Below are positions 36,837-45,170 of a stretch of DNA of 64,000 nt, piece after piece (the first letter of the stretch is position 1; each line of letters begins with the position of its first letter). Origin of the DNA: Candidatus Thiodiazotropha endoloripes (lineage in GTDB: Bacteria; Pseudomonadota; Gammaproteobacteria; Chromatiales; Chromatiaceae); contig NZ_LVJW01000003.1 of NCBI RefSeq assembly GCF_001708965.1, positions 2,087,834 to 2,151,833 on the forward strand, read 5' to 3'. The notes beneath the pieces were generated by a model, which saw nothing but the letters and a program-made list of their open reading frames with translations, was not told the origin of the DNA and made no database searches. The position numbers and the translations under genes are program-made.

Positions 36837-37419
36837 TCAGTCATCCTCATGGGTAGTTGTTTGCGTAATAGGCGCAATGAACTTTTACTCACTGACAGAG
36901 ACTTACAACTGTGGGTTTTTATTATCCCGGTAATCACTGAGATCCTGAATGTCCTCTATGTGAGGTGAGTAATGGTATTTGGCATTTGTGATGGACTATC
37001 CCAAATGCAGCCGTCATGGTTTTTTATGGCAAATCCCAACGAACAATGTTCGATTTAAGCCGACTACCGGTTACCCAACCACTATTCAGTATAGGGTCTT
37101 GCAGAAACTGAACTCATGAGGTTGTCGTCTTTACTGCCGATTGAAGCAGATCCGGCGATTGATTATGGTTTGGATGCTATCGCCAAAATGATGCTGATTC
37201 CGCGGCAAGAGCCACTATAGTACACAAAGATAGTGAAACGATTCACCCTGTCAGCGTGATTTTTAACGGGAATCTGGATTCCAGCACATAATCCCCGGAT
37301 AATGGCCCACTTTTATGATCAATCAACACGGATAATTGACACGGGTTAATCTTATGACCATCAATGCAGTCTCCTCGCTAAATGCCCCTGAAGCAACAAC
37401 TAGTCATCACTGGGACGGA
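36837..37419. other. Divergent intergenic region between prsK and gspG
   Basis: About 580 bases carry the upstream regions of two long, opposite operons. I looked for a sigma-54 promoter (GG-N10-GC) because PrsR is a sigma-54 activator and found none that is convincing. A 34-codon frame at 37116-37220 has no ribosome-binding site. No RNA gene or terminator is evident. Confidence 0.4.
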
Positions 37420-37842
37420 ATGAATAAATCAAAGAAAATCAAAGGCTTCACACTAATAGAAGTCATGGTGGTCGTCGTCATACTGAGTATCCTTGCGGCG
37501 ATCGTTGTGCCGAAAATCATGGATCGGCCAGAACAGGCCCGTATCACCAAAGCCAAAAGCGATATCCGTGCACTGGAAGCCTCTCTGAATCTCTATCGCC
37601 TGGACAACATGATCTACCCAACCACCGAGCAGGGACTTGAGGCTCTGGTGAGCAAACCCACCGACTCTCCGGAACCAAGGAACTGGAAGGAAGGGGGTTA
37701 TCTCGATCGATTGCCCAGCGATCCCTGGGGCAATGGCTATCTCTATCTGAGCCCCGGCACCCATGGTACGGTCGATATCTATACCTCTGGCCTGGACATG
37801 CAATCGACAGATGATGACATCGGCAACTGGAATCTGGATTGA
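37420..37842 (+). CDS. gspG: Type II secretion major pseudopilin GspG
   Basis: This is the main subunit of the periplasmic pseudopilus that pushes substrates through the GspD secretin. From the ATG at 37420 the protein reads MNKSKKIKGFTLIEVMVV: a short basic leader, prepilin-peptidase cleavage after G9, and E14 at the +5 position. The C-terminal part has the GspG features YPTTEQGLEALV and the calcium-site loop near GGYLDRLPSDPWGNGYLYLSPG. An ATG at 37354 and a TTG at 37336 would give a leader about 22-28 residues longer. I prefer the short leader, although its ribosome-binding site (GGGA) is close. It is the first gene of the gsp operon. Confidence 0.93.
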   Translation: MNKSKKIKGFTLIEVMVVVVILSILAAIVVPKIMDRPEQARITKAKSDIRALEASLNLYRLDNMIYPTTEQGLEALVSKPTDSPEPRNWKEGGYLDRLPSDPWGNGYLYLSPGTHGTVDIYTSGLDMQSTDDDIGNWNLD

Positions 37843-37886
37843 CACCGCCCGGAAAGATCAACAGTAAGCCAGAGGGAGCTTGGCCA

Positions 37887-38390
37887 ATGCGAAGCAGCAA
37901 GGGATTGGGCATGGGCTTCACCCTGATCGAGGTGATGGTGGTGGTGGTCATCATCGGCATCCTGATCAACTATGTGGCAATCTCATTCGGGCGCAATGCC
38001 CCGGGTGACCAGCTCAGGGACGAGGCCCAGCGACTCAACAGCCTGCTCAAGCTGGCCAGTGAAGAGGCCTTGCTCAGATCGACGTTGATCGGGGTGGATA
38101 TCACCGAAGAGAGTTATGGCTTCCTCAGCCTCAACGAGGGGGAGTGGGAAGTGGTATCCGATAACCTGTTTCGGGAGCGTCAACTGCCCCCAGGGGTTGA
38201 GATCAGCGTTGCGACCGCACTGCCCGAAGGGGATGACGAAGAGAAGAGAACGCCTGAGATCATCCTCCTGAACAGTGGTGAGATGACCACATTCGAGCTT
38301 AATGTCAGCTCTGAACAGGTTGATAGTTACTACCGGTTGACAGGCAATGAACTTGGAGAGCTCTCCCTGGAACATGTCTCACCCTACTAA
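37887..38390 (+). CDS. gspH: Type II secretion minor pseudopilin GspH
   Basis: This minor pseudopilin of 167 residues has a basic leader, MRSSKGLGM, before GFTLIEVMVV. The rest is a GspH-type soluble domain (DEAQRLNSLLKLASEEALL, TLIGVDITEESYGF). The ATG at 37887 has GGGAG 8 bases upstream and is preferred to a TTG at 37839 that would overlap gspG. It is the second gene of the operon, and gspI overlaps its 3' end. Confidence 0.9.
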   Translation: MRSSKGLGMGFTLIEVMVVVVIIGILINYVAISFGRNAPGDQLRDEAQRLNSLLKLASEEALLRSTLIGVDITEESYGFLSLNEGEWEVVSDNLFRERQLPPGVEISVATALPEGDDEEKRTPEIILLNSGEMTTFELNVSSEQVDSYYRLTGNELGELSLEHVSPY

Positions 38391-38802
38391 ACCACACGCC
38401 ACTACATCCCACCCCTCCGGGACTGCACCAGGCAGTCGCAATAAGGGCTTCACCCTGCTGGAGATTCTGATTGCACTGGCGATTCTGGCGATTGCACTGA
38501 CCTCAATCATCTCAGTGGCATCCAACCAATCGGTCAATGTCGCCTATTTGCGAGACAAGACCCTGGCCCATTGGGTAGCCATGAACCAGATGACAGAGCT
38601 GCAGGTCACCAACCAATGGCCCGCGACCGGCTCGAAAAAGGGTAAAGAGGAGATGGGACTGCAGGAGTGGCACTGGCAGAGGGAGGTCAGCAAGACACCG
38701 GATGATCGTGTCAGACAGGTGGAGATCCGGGTATTTCGCAACAAGGACGATGAGAGCAGTGTAACCCGACTGGTGAGCTTTCTTTCACAACCGATCAAAT
38801 GA
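38374..38802 (+). CDS. gspI: Type II secretion minor pseudopilin GspI
   Basis: This pseudopilin of about 142 residues has the processing site GFTLLEILIALAILAIALT after a basic leader. The body matches GspI (NVAYLRDKTLAHWVAMNQMTE). GspI caps the pseudopilus tip with GspJ and GspK. Two starts are possible: 38374 (GGA close upstream) and 38347, nine codons earlier and deeper inside gspH. Its last four bases, ATGA, overlap the gspJ start. Confidence 0.9.
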   Translation: MSHPTKPHATTSHPSGTAPGSRNKGFTLLEILIALAILAIALTSIISVASNQSVNVAYLRDKTLAHWVAMNQMTELQVTNQWPATGSKKGKEEMGLQEWHWQREVSKTPDDRVRQVEIRVFRNKDDESSVTRLVSFLSQPIK

Positions 38803-39506
38803 AACCTTCGCCACATAATATGCGGGACCATCAGCAGCGGTACACGCCCTGTGCCGCTGGATTCACACTGCTTGAACTGCTGATTGCCATTACCGTTTTC
38901 GCCATTATGGCCACCTTCGCCTACTCGGGTCTGAAGGTGGTACTGGATTCTGAAAACCAGACCAGTCAATACAGTAAACGCATGTCTCAACTGCAACTGG
39001 CGATGAACCTGATGCAGCGGGATTTCGAGCAGGCGATTGAGAGGCCAATCCGGGATCAGCATGGTGACGAAGTCGGCGCTTTCATTAGCGGAGGTTTCGC
39101 CGGCACACTGCTCGAGTTGACCCGGGACGGCTATGCCAATCCAATGAAGCTGCCCCGCAGCAATCTGCAGCGGGTGGGATACCAGCTGGAAGAGGAGACC
39201 CTCTATCGCCTTACCTGGAGAATTCTCGACAGAGCCCAGGATAGTGAACCTCACCGCTACCAACTGATCGATAATATTGAGACACTTGAGCTGGTCTATT
39301 ATGACAAGGAGATGAAAAAACAGAGTCAGTGGCCAGCCGAAAGATTTGATTTCGATTCAGGCGAAAAACCCGGTCTTCCCACGGCGGTGGAAGTCAAGAT
39401 GGAACTCAAGGATTGGGGTAATATCAGACGCCTGTTTGCACTGGTGAGACCCATACCGGATGAACAGCAGGAGCAGGGACAAAACAGTAATGGCGACACT
39501 CAATAA
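38799..39506 (+). CDS. gspJ: Type II secretion minor pseudopilin GspJ
   Basis: This 235-residue minor pseudopilin has a 21-residue leader followed by GFTLLELLIAITVFAIMATFAYSGL. GspJ traits include QLQLAMNLMQRDFEQAIERP and the later YQLEEETLYRLTW. It forms the tip complex with GspI and GspK. The start overlaps the gspI stop (ATGA), and the end overlaps the beginning of gspK by 17 bases, so translation along the operon is tightly coupled. Confidence 0.92.
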   Translation: MKPSPHNMRDHQQRYTPCAAGFTLLELLIAITVFAIMATFAYSGLKVVLDSENQTSQYSKRMSQLQLAMNLMQRDFEQAIERPIRDQHGDEVGAFISGGFAGTLLELTRDGYANPMKLPRSNLQRVGYQLEEETLYRLTWRILDRAQDSEPHRYQLIDNIETLELVYYDKEMKKQSQWPAERFDFDSGEKPGLPTAVEVKMELKDWGNIRRLFALVRPIPDEQQEQGQNSNGDTQ

Positions 39507-40476
39507 GCGTCCGTCGCAACAACAAGGTATCGCCCTGATCACCGCCATCGTGATTGTCGCCATGGCGTCGATCGCTGCCGTGGCAATGACCCACAACCTG
39601 CAACTTAATATTCGTCGAACCGGCAATATCCAGGCAGCGGACCAGTCCTACTACTACACCCTTGGCAGTGAAGCCTGGTCCAGAGGTATGCTGATCAGGG
39701 ACCTGCTGGATGATGACGCCAAGGAGTACGACTCACTGGATGAGAACTGGGCAATCGAACTCCCCCCCACCCCGGTGGAAGGGGGTGAGGTGCAGGCCGT
39801 TACCACTGACCTGCAAGGTCGGTTCAACCTGAACAATCTCTACGTGGCAGCAGAAGCGGAACCACAGGCCAAACAGGAGGCCGCCGTCCAGCTGGCCATA
39901 TTTCAACGTATCCTTACGGCTCTCGAACTACCGGAGTCGATCGCCCAGGCAACCCAGGACTGGCTTGATGGTGACATCAAGACCTCCTTTCCGGATGGTG
40001 CTGAAGACATTGAATATCTGGGTCAGGAGCCAGCCTACCGAACGGCCAATGGCTTTATGGCCAGCCACACTGAGCTAAGACTGATCAAGGATATCGATCA
40101 GGAGAGTTACGACATACTGGCGCCACATGTCGTCGCTCTACCGGTTAAAACCCCGATCAATGTCAATACGGCAGACCAGATCGTGTTAAAAAGCCTGCTC
40201 AACGAACTCTCGGACGGGCATGCAGAGCAACTGATCAGTGAGCGAGAAGAGAACCCGTTCAAAGAGACGGCATCCTTTATTGAAAGACTTAGAGAACTTT
40301 TGGATAAAAATAAAGTAAAATCTGAAGAGATAGAGCCATTGATCTCAGTAGACAGTCACTTTTTTCAACTGGAGACGGTTGTACGCATGGAAAATATCAG
40401 CCAAAGATTGGTCAGCCGCCTGTACCAAGGCAGTGAGGATGTGGTTGTCATATCCCGAACCACCGGGGTCTATTGA
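39490..40476 (+). CDS. gspK: Type II secretion minor pseudopilin GspK
   Basis: This 328-residue pseudopilin is the largest tip subunit. The leader ends in QQQGIALITAIVIVAMASIAAV. As is usual for GspK, the +5 glutamate of other pseudopilins is absent. The body has the FNLNNLY, TQDWLDGD and PINVNTADQIVLKSLL segments of the family, the last being the helix-hairpin-like insertion. The ATG at 39490 has GGGA 10 bases upstream. The stop overlaps the gspL start (TGATG). Confidence 0.93.
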   Translation: MATLNKRPSQQQGIALITAIVIVAMASIAAVAMTHNLQLNIRRTGNIQAADQSYYYTLGSEAWSRGMLIRDLLDDDAKEYDSLDENWAIELPPTPVEGGEVQAVTTDLQGRFNLNNLYVAAEAEPQAKQEAAVQLAIFQRILTALELPESIAQATQDWLDGDIKTSFPDGAEDIEYLGQEPAYRTANGFMASHTELRLIKDIDQESYDILAPHVVALPVKTPINVNTADQIVLKSLLNELSDGHAEQLISEREENPFKETASFIERLRELLDKNKVKSEEIEPLISVDSHFFQLETVVRMENISQRLVSRLYQGSEDVVVISRTTGVY

Positions 40477-41702
40477 TGGCCGAGCATCTTATTCTGCACT
40501 GCCACGATGCATCCTGTAAGCAGGTCTCCTGGTCTTTTCGTGGCGCCAGTGGCAGCGAAGCGGGAACCGGAACCCTGGAACAGGCAGCTCAACAGGCGAA
40601 AGGCAGACGCACCCTGGTGCTGGCTCCTGCGTCCGAAATCCTGATTACATCCGTCAACATTCCAACCCGCAATCGCCAGCGTCTGTTGCAAGCGATACCT
40701 TTCTCCTTGGAGAACGAGCTGACTGAGGATATCGATGAACTCCATTTTGCTGCTGGCAATATGGATGACAACAACATCACCCCGGTTGCCGTTGTTGCCA
40801 GAAGTCGACTTGAAGCGTGGCTTGAAAAATTGGAGTCGGCCGGTATCGAACCACTCGGTCTCTATCCGGATATGCTCGGGCTGCCGATGGAGAGCGATGC
40901 CTGGTGTCTCTACCAGAGCGACCATCAATTACAGATTCGTACCCAGACCAACCGGGGTTACAGCGTCGATGGCGTCAACGGTGGTGAGTTTTTAAAACTG
41001 GCACTGCAGCAGGCTGGGGAATCGGCTCCGCATAAATTGATCCTTTACCGGCTTAACGGCAGCCGTACTGAACTGGACCTGGAGACGATCGCACCAGATT
41101 GCGAGATCATCACCAGGGAGATAGAACACCCGGGTGAATTGACCAACCTGCTGGCGGAAAACCTGCATGAGAAGCAGCTGTTGAATCTTTTGCAAGGGGA
41201 GTATCTCAGGGTCGACAAAACAACCCTGCAGTGGAAGCGCTGGCTGCCGGCGGCCGTTTTGGCACTGATTTTCATTGGCCTCTCGATTGGCTCGTCGATT
41301 CAGCAATACAATCAATATGACAACCAGAGCAAATTGCTGCATGCTCAGATCAGGGAGACGTTTCAGCAGGCCTTTCCGGAGGTGAAGCGAATTGTCGATC
41401 CCAGAGCACAGATGGAGCAACGCCTGAAATCCCTGCAGCGGGGTCAATCCGGCAGCTTCGCCCAATTTGCCAGCCTGTTCGTACCCTCGGCAAGCGTCAT
41501 CAAACACAGCCCGAACACCACCCTGCAAAACATCAGCTTTCGCGATGGCCAGCTCAATCTGCAACTGACCATCAAGGAGCTGCAAGCCCTCGAGACCTTG
41601 AAGAAGACCATCGAGAGTAAACGGCTGACTGTCGAAATCCGCTCTGCCAATGCGGCGGATAATCAAGTCACCTCCCATTTGAGAATCACTGGAGGATCCT
41701 GA
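40476..41702 (+). CDS. gspL: Type II secretion inner-membrane assembly protein GspL
   Basis: GspL anchors the GspE ATPase to the inner membrane and partners with GspM. The 408 residues show the expected cytoplasmic actin-like domain (about 1-245, with ASEILITSVNIP and RQRLLQAIPFSLENEL). One membrane helix follows (WLPAAVLALIFIGLSIGSSI, about 250-270), and then a periplasmic ferredoxin-like domain. The ATG at 40476 overlaps the gspK stop and the gene stop overlaps the gspM start, both as TGATG. Confidence 0.92.
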   Translation: MAEHLILHCHDASCKQVSWSFRGASGSEAGTGTLEQAAQQAKGRRTLVLAPASEILITSVNIPTRNRQRLLQAIPFSLENELTEDIDELHFAAGNMDDNNITPVAVVARSRLEAWLEKLESAGIEPLGLYPDMLGLPMESDAWCLYQSDHQLQIRTQTNRGYSVDGVNGGEFLKLALQQAGESAPHKLILYRLNGSRTELDLETIAPDCEIITREIEHPGELTNLLAENLHEKQLLNLLQGEYLRVDKTTLQWKRWLPAAVLALIFIGLSIGSSIQQYNQYDNQSKLLHAQIRETFQQAFPEVKRIVDPRAQMEQRLKSLQRGQSGSFAQFASLFVPSASVIKHSPNTTLQNISFRDGQLNLQLTIKELQALETLKKTIESKRLTVEIRSANAADNQVTSHLRITGGS

Positions 41703-42187
41703 TGAAGCAGTGGTGGCAGAGTAAAACCCAACAAGAACATCTGGCCATGATCATTGGCGGTACGGCGGTGCTGCTGTTGCTGATCTACCTGATTGTATGG
41801 CGCCCCTTCCAGCAGAGCCTGGAACAAAAGGCCTTGCTGGTGAAGAGCCAGGAATCGACTCTGCAATGGATGAAAGACAACGCGGATCTGGTGAAGAACA
41901 TACGCAACGACCAACCCGGTAAAGGCGCAGCCAGCAACGAAGCACTGCTGACACTGGTCGACAGGACCGCCAAACGGATTCAGTTGAGGCAGCAGATCAA
42001 GCGTATCAAGCCCCAGGGTGACGATTCAGTTCAGCTGTGGGTCGAAGAAGCCTCTTTTGACACCCTGATTCGCTGGCTGGGTGAGATGACCCAGGAGTAT
42101 GCGTTGAATATCGAATCACTCAATATCGATCGACAGGATGCTCCGGGGCTGATCAATGCCCGGGTGGTCCTGCAGCGCGGAGGATAG
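41702..42187 (+). CDS. gspM: Type II secretion protein GspM
   Basis: This 161-residue bitopic protein has a short cytoplasmic start, one helix (AMIIGGTAVLLLLIYLIVW, about 16-34), then a coiled segment and a small periplasmic domain ending near VVLQRGG. GspM stabilises GspL within the inner-membrane platform. Sequence conservation is low in this family, so position after gspL and topology carry much of the weight. gspN follows after 6 bases. Confidence 0.9.
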   Translation: MKQWWQSKTQQEHLAMIIGGTAVLLLLIYLIVWRPFQQSLEQKALLVKSQESTLQWMKDNADLVKNIRNDQPGKGAASNEALLTLVDRTAKRIQLRQQIKRIKPQGDDSVQLWVEEASFDTLIRWLGEMTQEYALNIESLNIDRQDAPGLINARVVLQRGG

Positions 42188-42193
42188 AAGGTA

Positions 42194-42949
42194 ATGAAGT
42201 GGTGGAGTTACCTGCTGATCGGTCTCGGGGCCTATCTGCTGATCATGGTGATCAGCCTGCCGGCAGAGCATGTCCTGGGCTGGACGGCAGGCAACAATAA
42301 GAAAATGCCTTTCACCTACGGCACCATCAAAGGAAGCCTGTGGCGTGGCAAGATGGAGGCGTTGACCGTAAACGGCGTTCCCCTCGACAAACTCAAATGG
42401 CGCTTCTCCCCAAGTGAGCTGCTATTCGGTCGTCTCGGCTTTGACATTCAGATCAATCATGCGGGTCAGGAACTGGAAGCGGATGTTGCAAAAGGATTTG
42501 GCAATGAGATCCAGATCGAGGATATCAGTGGCGTGATTCAGGCTGCGATCATTCCCCAGTTGATCGATATGGCACAAATCGGCGTTGACGGTAACGTTAA
42601 CCTGAACCTCCAACAGATCACTCTGTCAGACAATCAGATCATCTATGCCGAAGGCGAGGTGCAGTGGCTGGGATCTGCCCTGAAAAGCCCGTTCGCACTC
42701 AAGGTTGGCGACCTTCAGGCTGACCTTGAAACGGACGATGCGGGAGCAGTCCGGGCAAAAATCAAAGACTTGGGAGGACCTACCGCCGTGGATGGGGAAC
42801 TCAGTCTGACACTGGACGGAAACTTCCAGGTCAATGGCCAGATCAAACCGGGAACAGATTCCGACCCCCGACTTGGCGGTGCCCTGAATGCAATCAGCAA
42901 ACCCAAACCGGATGGCAGCTACCAGATAACCTACAGCGCGCGGCTTTGA
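42194..42949 (+). CDS. gspN: Type II secretion protein GspN
   Basis: This 251-residue protein has one N-terminal helix (YLLIGLGAYLLIMVISLPAE). A beta-rich periplasmic domain follows, with the GSLWRGKMEALTVNGVPL and WRFSPSELLFGRLGFDI segments typical of GspN. In Xanthomonas the equivalent XpsN bridges the inner-membrane platform and the secretin, a role taken by GspC in other systems. No gspC is present in this cluster, so GspN may do that job here. This role is inferred from the Xps comparison. Confidence 0.88.
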   Translation: MKWWSYLLIGLGAYLLIMVISLPAEHVLGWTAGNNKKMPFTYGTIKGSLWRGKMEALTVNGVPLDKLKWRFSPSELLFGRLGFDIQINHAGQELEADVAKGFGNEIQIEDISGVIQAAIIPQLIDMAQIGVDGNVNLNLQQITLSDNQIIYAEGEVQWLGSALKSPFALKVGDLQADLETDDAGAVRAKIKDLGGPTAVDGELSLTLDGNFQVNGQIKPGTDSDPRLGGALNAISKPKPDGSYQITYSARL

Positions 42950-43044
42950 AGCATGTGCACTGTTTCATACTACTGTTTTGAACCGGTAGGCCAATGCGCT
43001 AACATCTGCTATTATGGAATGGATTATATATTCAACATAAACCC

Positions 43045-43149
43045 ATGATGGATAAAGAATTTCACAACTATTTCCCTGACCTGTCACAAACCAGTGACCT
43101 GAATTGGATCAGGCATGTTGCAGAGAGTGCTAGGGGACAGCTTCTATGA
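43045..43149 (+). CDS. Possible 34-residue upstream ORF coupled to gspD
   Basis: The frame runs ATG-ATG and ends in a TGA that overlaps the gspD start (ATGATGA). The peptide begins MMDKEFHNYFPDLSQTSDLN and ends WIRHVAESARGQLL. Its end loosely resembles the opening of a cyclic-nucleotide-binding domain, but it is too short to claim that. No good ribosome-binding site is visible. It could be a translated leader that couples or tunes GspD synthesis, a decayed gene fragment, or chance. Confidence 0.3.
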   Translation: MMDKEFHNYFPDLSQTSDLNWIRHVAESARGQLL

Positions 43150-45155
43150 TGACCAATTCGGCCAATAAATTCATGGACAGATCAGCTCCGTTCCAGCACA
43201 GAATTCGCCATGCTCTGCTTCTCTGTTGCTGCATGGTTCTGTTGAACTTTGTGACGATCGCGCCCAGTCATGCCGAGCAGATCACCCTGAATCTGAACAA
43301 CGCGGATATCGAAGCCCTGATCAAAACGGTTTCAGAACATACCGGCAAGAACTTCGTCATCGATCCGCGCGTCAAAGGCAAGGTTACGGTGATATCCGCC
43401 CATCCGATGGACCGGAATGAGTTCTATGAAGTCTTTCTGTCGATCCTTGAGGTGCATGGTTTTTCAACCATTCCCAGTGGTGAAGTGATCAAGATCGTTC
43501 CCGATGTAAAGGCCAAACAGGGTGGTATTCCAACCCTGGCCAGAGCCGGCTCCCTGCCCGGGGATCAGATCGTCACCCGGATTATTCAGGTGAAGAATGT
43601 CACCTCGGCCCAGCTGGTCCCCATCCTGCGTCCGCTGATTCCCCAGGAGGGGCATCTGGCGGCCTACCCGGACACCAATGTACTGATCATCTCTGACCGA
43701 CGCCGCAATGTGGACCGGCTGATGAGGATCATCGAACAGATCGATCAGGTCAGTGACAGCTCCATCGAGGTCATCACGCTTCAGCACGCCTCCGCCGCCG
43801 AGGTGGTTCGGATTCTGGAAAGTCTCAAACAATCCGCCGCCAAGGGCGCCTCCAAATCGGCCTCAAAGATGGTCGCCGACGAACGCACCAACAGCATCCT
43901 GATCAGCGGTGATCCGACTGAGCGCCTGCGGGCACGGGTGGTGATCGAACATCTGGACACCCCGTTTGACAACGAGGGCAATGCCCAGGTCGTCTATCTG
44001 AAATACGCCAATGCGGTTGACTTGGTGACTGTACTGACCGGTGTCAGTGAAAATATCGATGAGGGTGGCAAGGGTAAAGCGGCCAAAGCCGCAAGTAAAC
44101 CCAAGGTGCCGGTCAACATACAGGCTGATGAAGCCTCGAATGCCTTGATCATTACCGCGCCACCGGATGTTTTCCACTCCCTGCAGGCAATCATCCGTAA
44201 ACTGGATATTCGTCGAGCCCAGGTTCTGGTCGAGGCGATCATTGCTGAAGTCTCCTATGACAAGGCCAAAAGTCTGGGTGTGCAGTGGGTGGTTGACGGC
44301 ACACCGGATGGACAGGGTCCGGTTGGTGTGATCAATCTGGGTTCACCGACCATTACGGACGTCTACAACTCCGTGGCTGCCGGCGCCGGTGTACCACTGG
44401 GTCCCGGCACCTCGATCGGCCTGGGCCGATTTGACAGCGACCGGGTCAATTTCGCGGCCCTGATACAGGCACTGGAGAGTGATACCACCAGCAACATTCT
44501 CTCTACCCCCAGCCTGACCACGCTGGACAACCAGGAAGCTGAGATCGTGATCGGTCAGAATGTGCCTTTCATAACCGGCTCCTACAGTTCCACCGGTGGC
44601 ACCAGCAATTCGGTCAATCCGTTCCAGACCGTACAGCGTGAGGATGTGGGCCTGACTCTGAAGGTCAAACCTCAGATCAACGAAGGCAACTCCATTCAGC
44701 TCGAGATTGAACAGGAGATCTCCAGCATCAATGCCTCCGCCAGCACCGGCACCAGTGATATCGTTACCAACAAGCGCACCATCAAAACCGTGGTGATGGT
44801 GGAAGATGGCGCGACAATCGTACTCGGCGGACTGATCCAGGAAGATCTCCAGCAGACTGAAGAGAAGGTCCCCCTGCTTGGCGACATCCCCCTGTTGGGC
44901 GCCCTCTTCCGCGCCAACAAGACCACCAAAGTGAAACGCAATCTGATGGTCTTTCTCAGGCCGGTGGTATTGAGGGATGCTGCGATCAGTACCCAGATTG
45001 CCAGTGACAAATATAACTACTTCCGCGCCCAGCAAATGAAAATGAAGCAGGAAGGGGTCAGTCTGATGGATGATGAGGAGACGCCGATCATGCCACCGCG
45101 CTTCGGTACATTTGCTCCGCCTTTCGAGGATGAACCGCCGGAACCGGAACTCTGA
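43146..45155 (+). CDS. gspD: Type II secretion outer-membrane secretin GspD
   Basis: This 669-residue secretin forms the outer-membrane gate. An unusually long N-terminal leader (about 40 residues, ending near APSHA) precedes the N0 domain (ITLNLNNADIEALIKTVSEH). N1-N3 repeats follow, then the secretin core with VPLLGDIPLLGALFR. A proline- and glutamate-rich tail ends the protein (FEDEPPEPEL). GGGGA lies 8 bases before the ATG. A further ATG follows directly and could also serve. It lies after gspN, as in the Xanthomonas xps order. Confidence 0.95.
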   Translation: MMTNSANKFMDRSAPFQHRIRHALLLCCCMVLLNFVTIAPSHAEQITLNLNNADIEALIKTVSEHTGKNFVIDPRVKGKVTVISAHPMDRNEFYEVFLSILEVHGFSTIPSGEVIKIVPDVKAKQGGIPTLARAGSLPGDQIVTRIIQVKNVTSAQLVPILRPLIPQEGHLAAYPDTNVLIISDRRRNVDRLMRIIEQIDQVSDSSIEVITLQHASAAEVVRILESLKQSAAKGASKSASKMVADERTNSILISGDPTERLRARVVIEHLDTPFDNEGNAQVVYLKYANAVDLVTVLTGVSENIDEGGKGKAAKAASKPKVPVNIQADEASNALIITAPPDVFHSLQAIIRKLDIRRAQVLVEAIIAEVSYDKAKSLGVQWVVDGTPDGQGPVGVINLGSPTITDVYNSVAAGAGVPLGPGTSIGLGRFDSDRVNFAALIQALESDTTSNILSTPSLTTLDNQEAEIVIGQNVPFITGSYSSTGGTSNSVNPFQTVQREDVGLTLKVKPQINEGNSIQLEIEQEISSINASASTGTSDIVTNKRTIKTVVMVEDGATIVLGGLIQEDLQQTEEKVPLLGDIPLLGALFRANKTTKVKRNLMVFLRPVVLRDAAISTQIASDKYNYFRAQQMKMKQEGVSLMDDEETPIMPPRFGTFAPPFEDEPPEPEL

Positions 45156-45170
45156 CAGGTAGCGTAAACC

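Noticed and set aside
37116-37220. 34-codon ORF in the prsK-gspG gap
   Set aside because: It has no ribosome-binding site, no recognisable composition and no operon context.
36837-37335. Search for sigma-54 promoters as PrsR targets
   Set aside because: No GG-N10-GC pair with acceptable flanking bases was seen upstream of prsK, gspG, prsT or the export gene.
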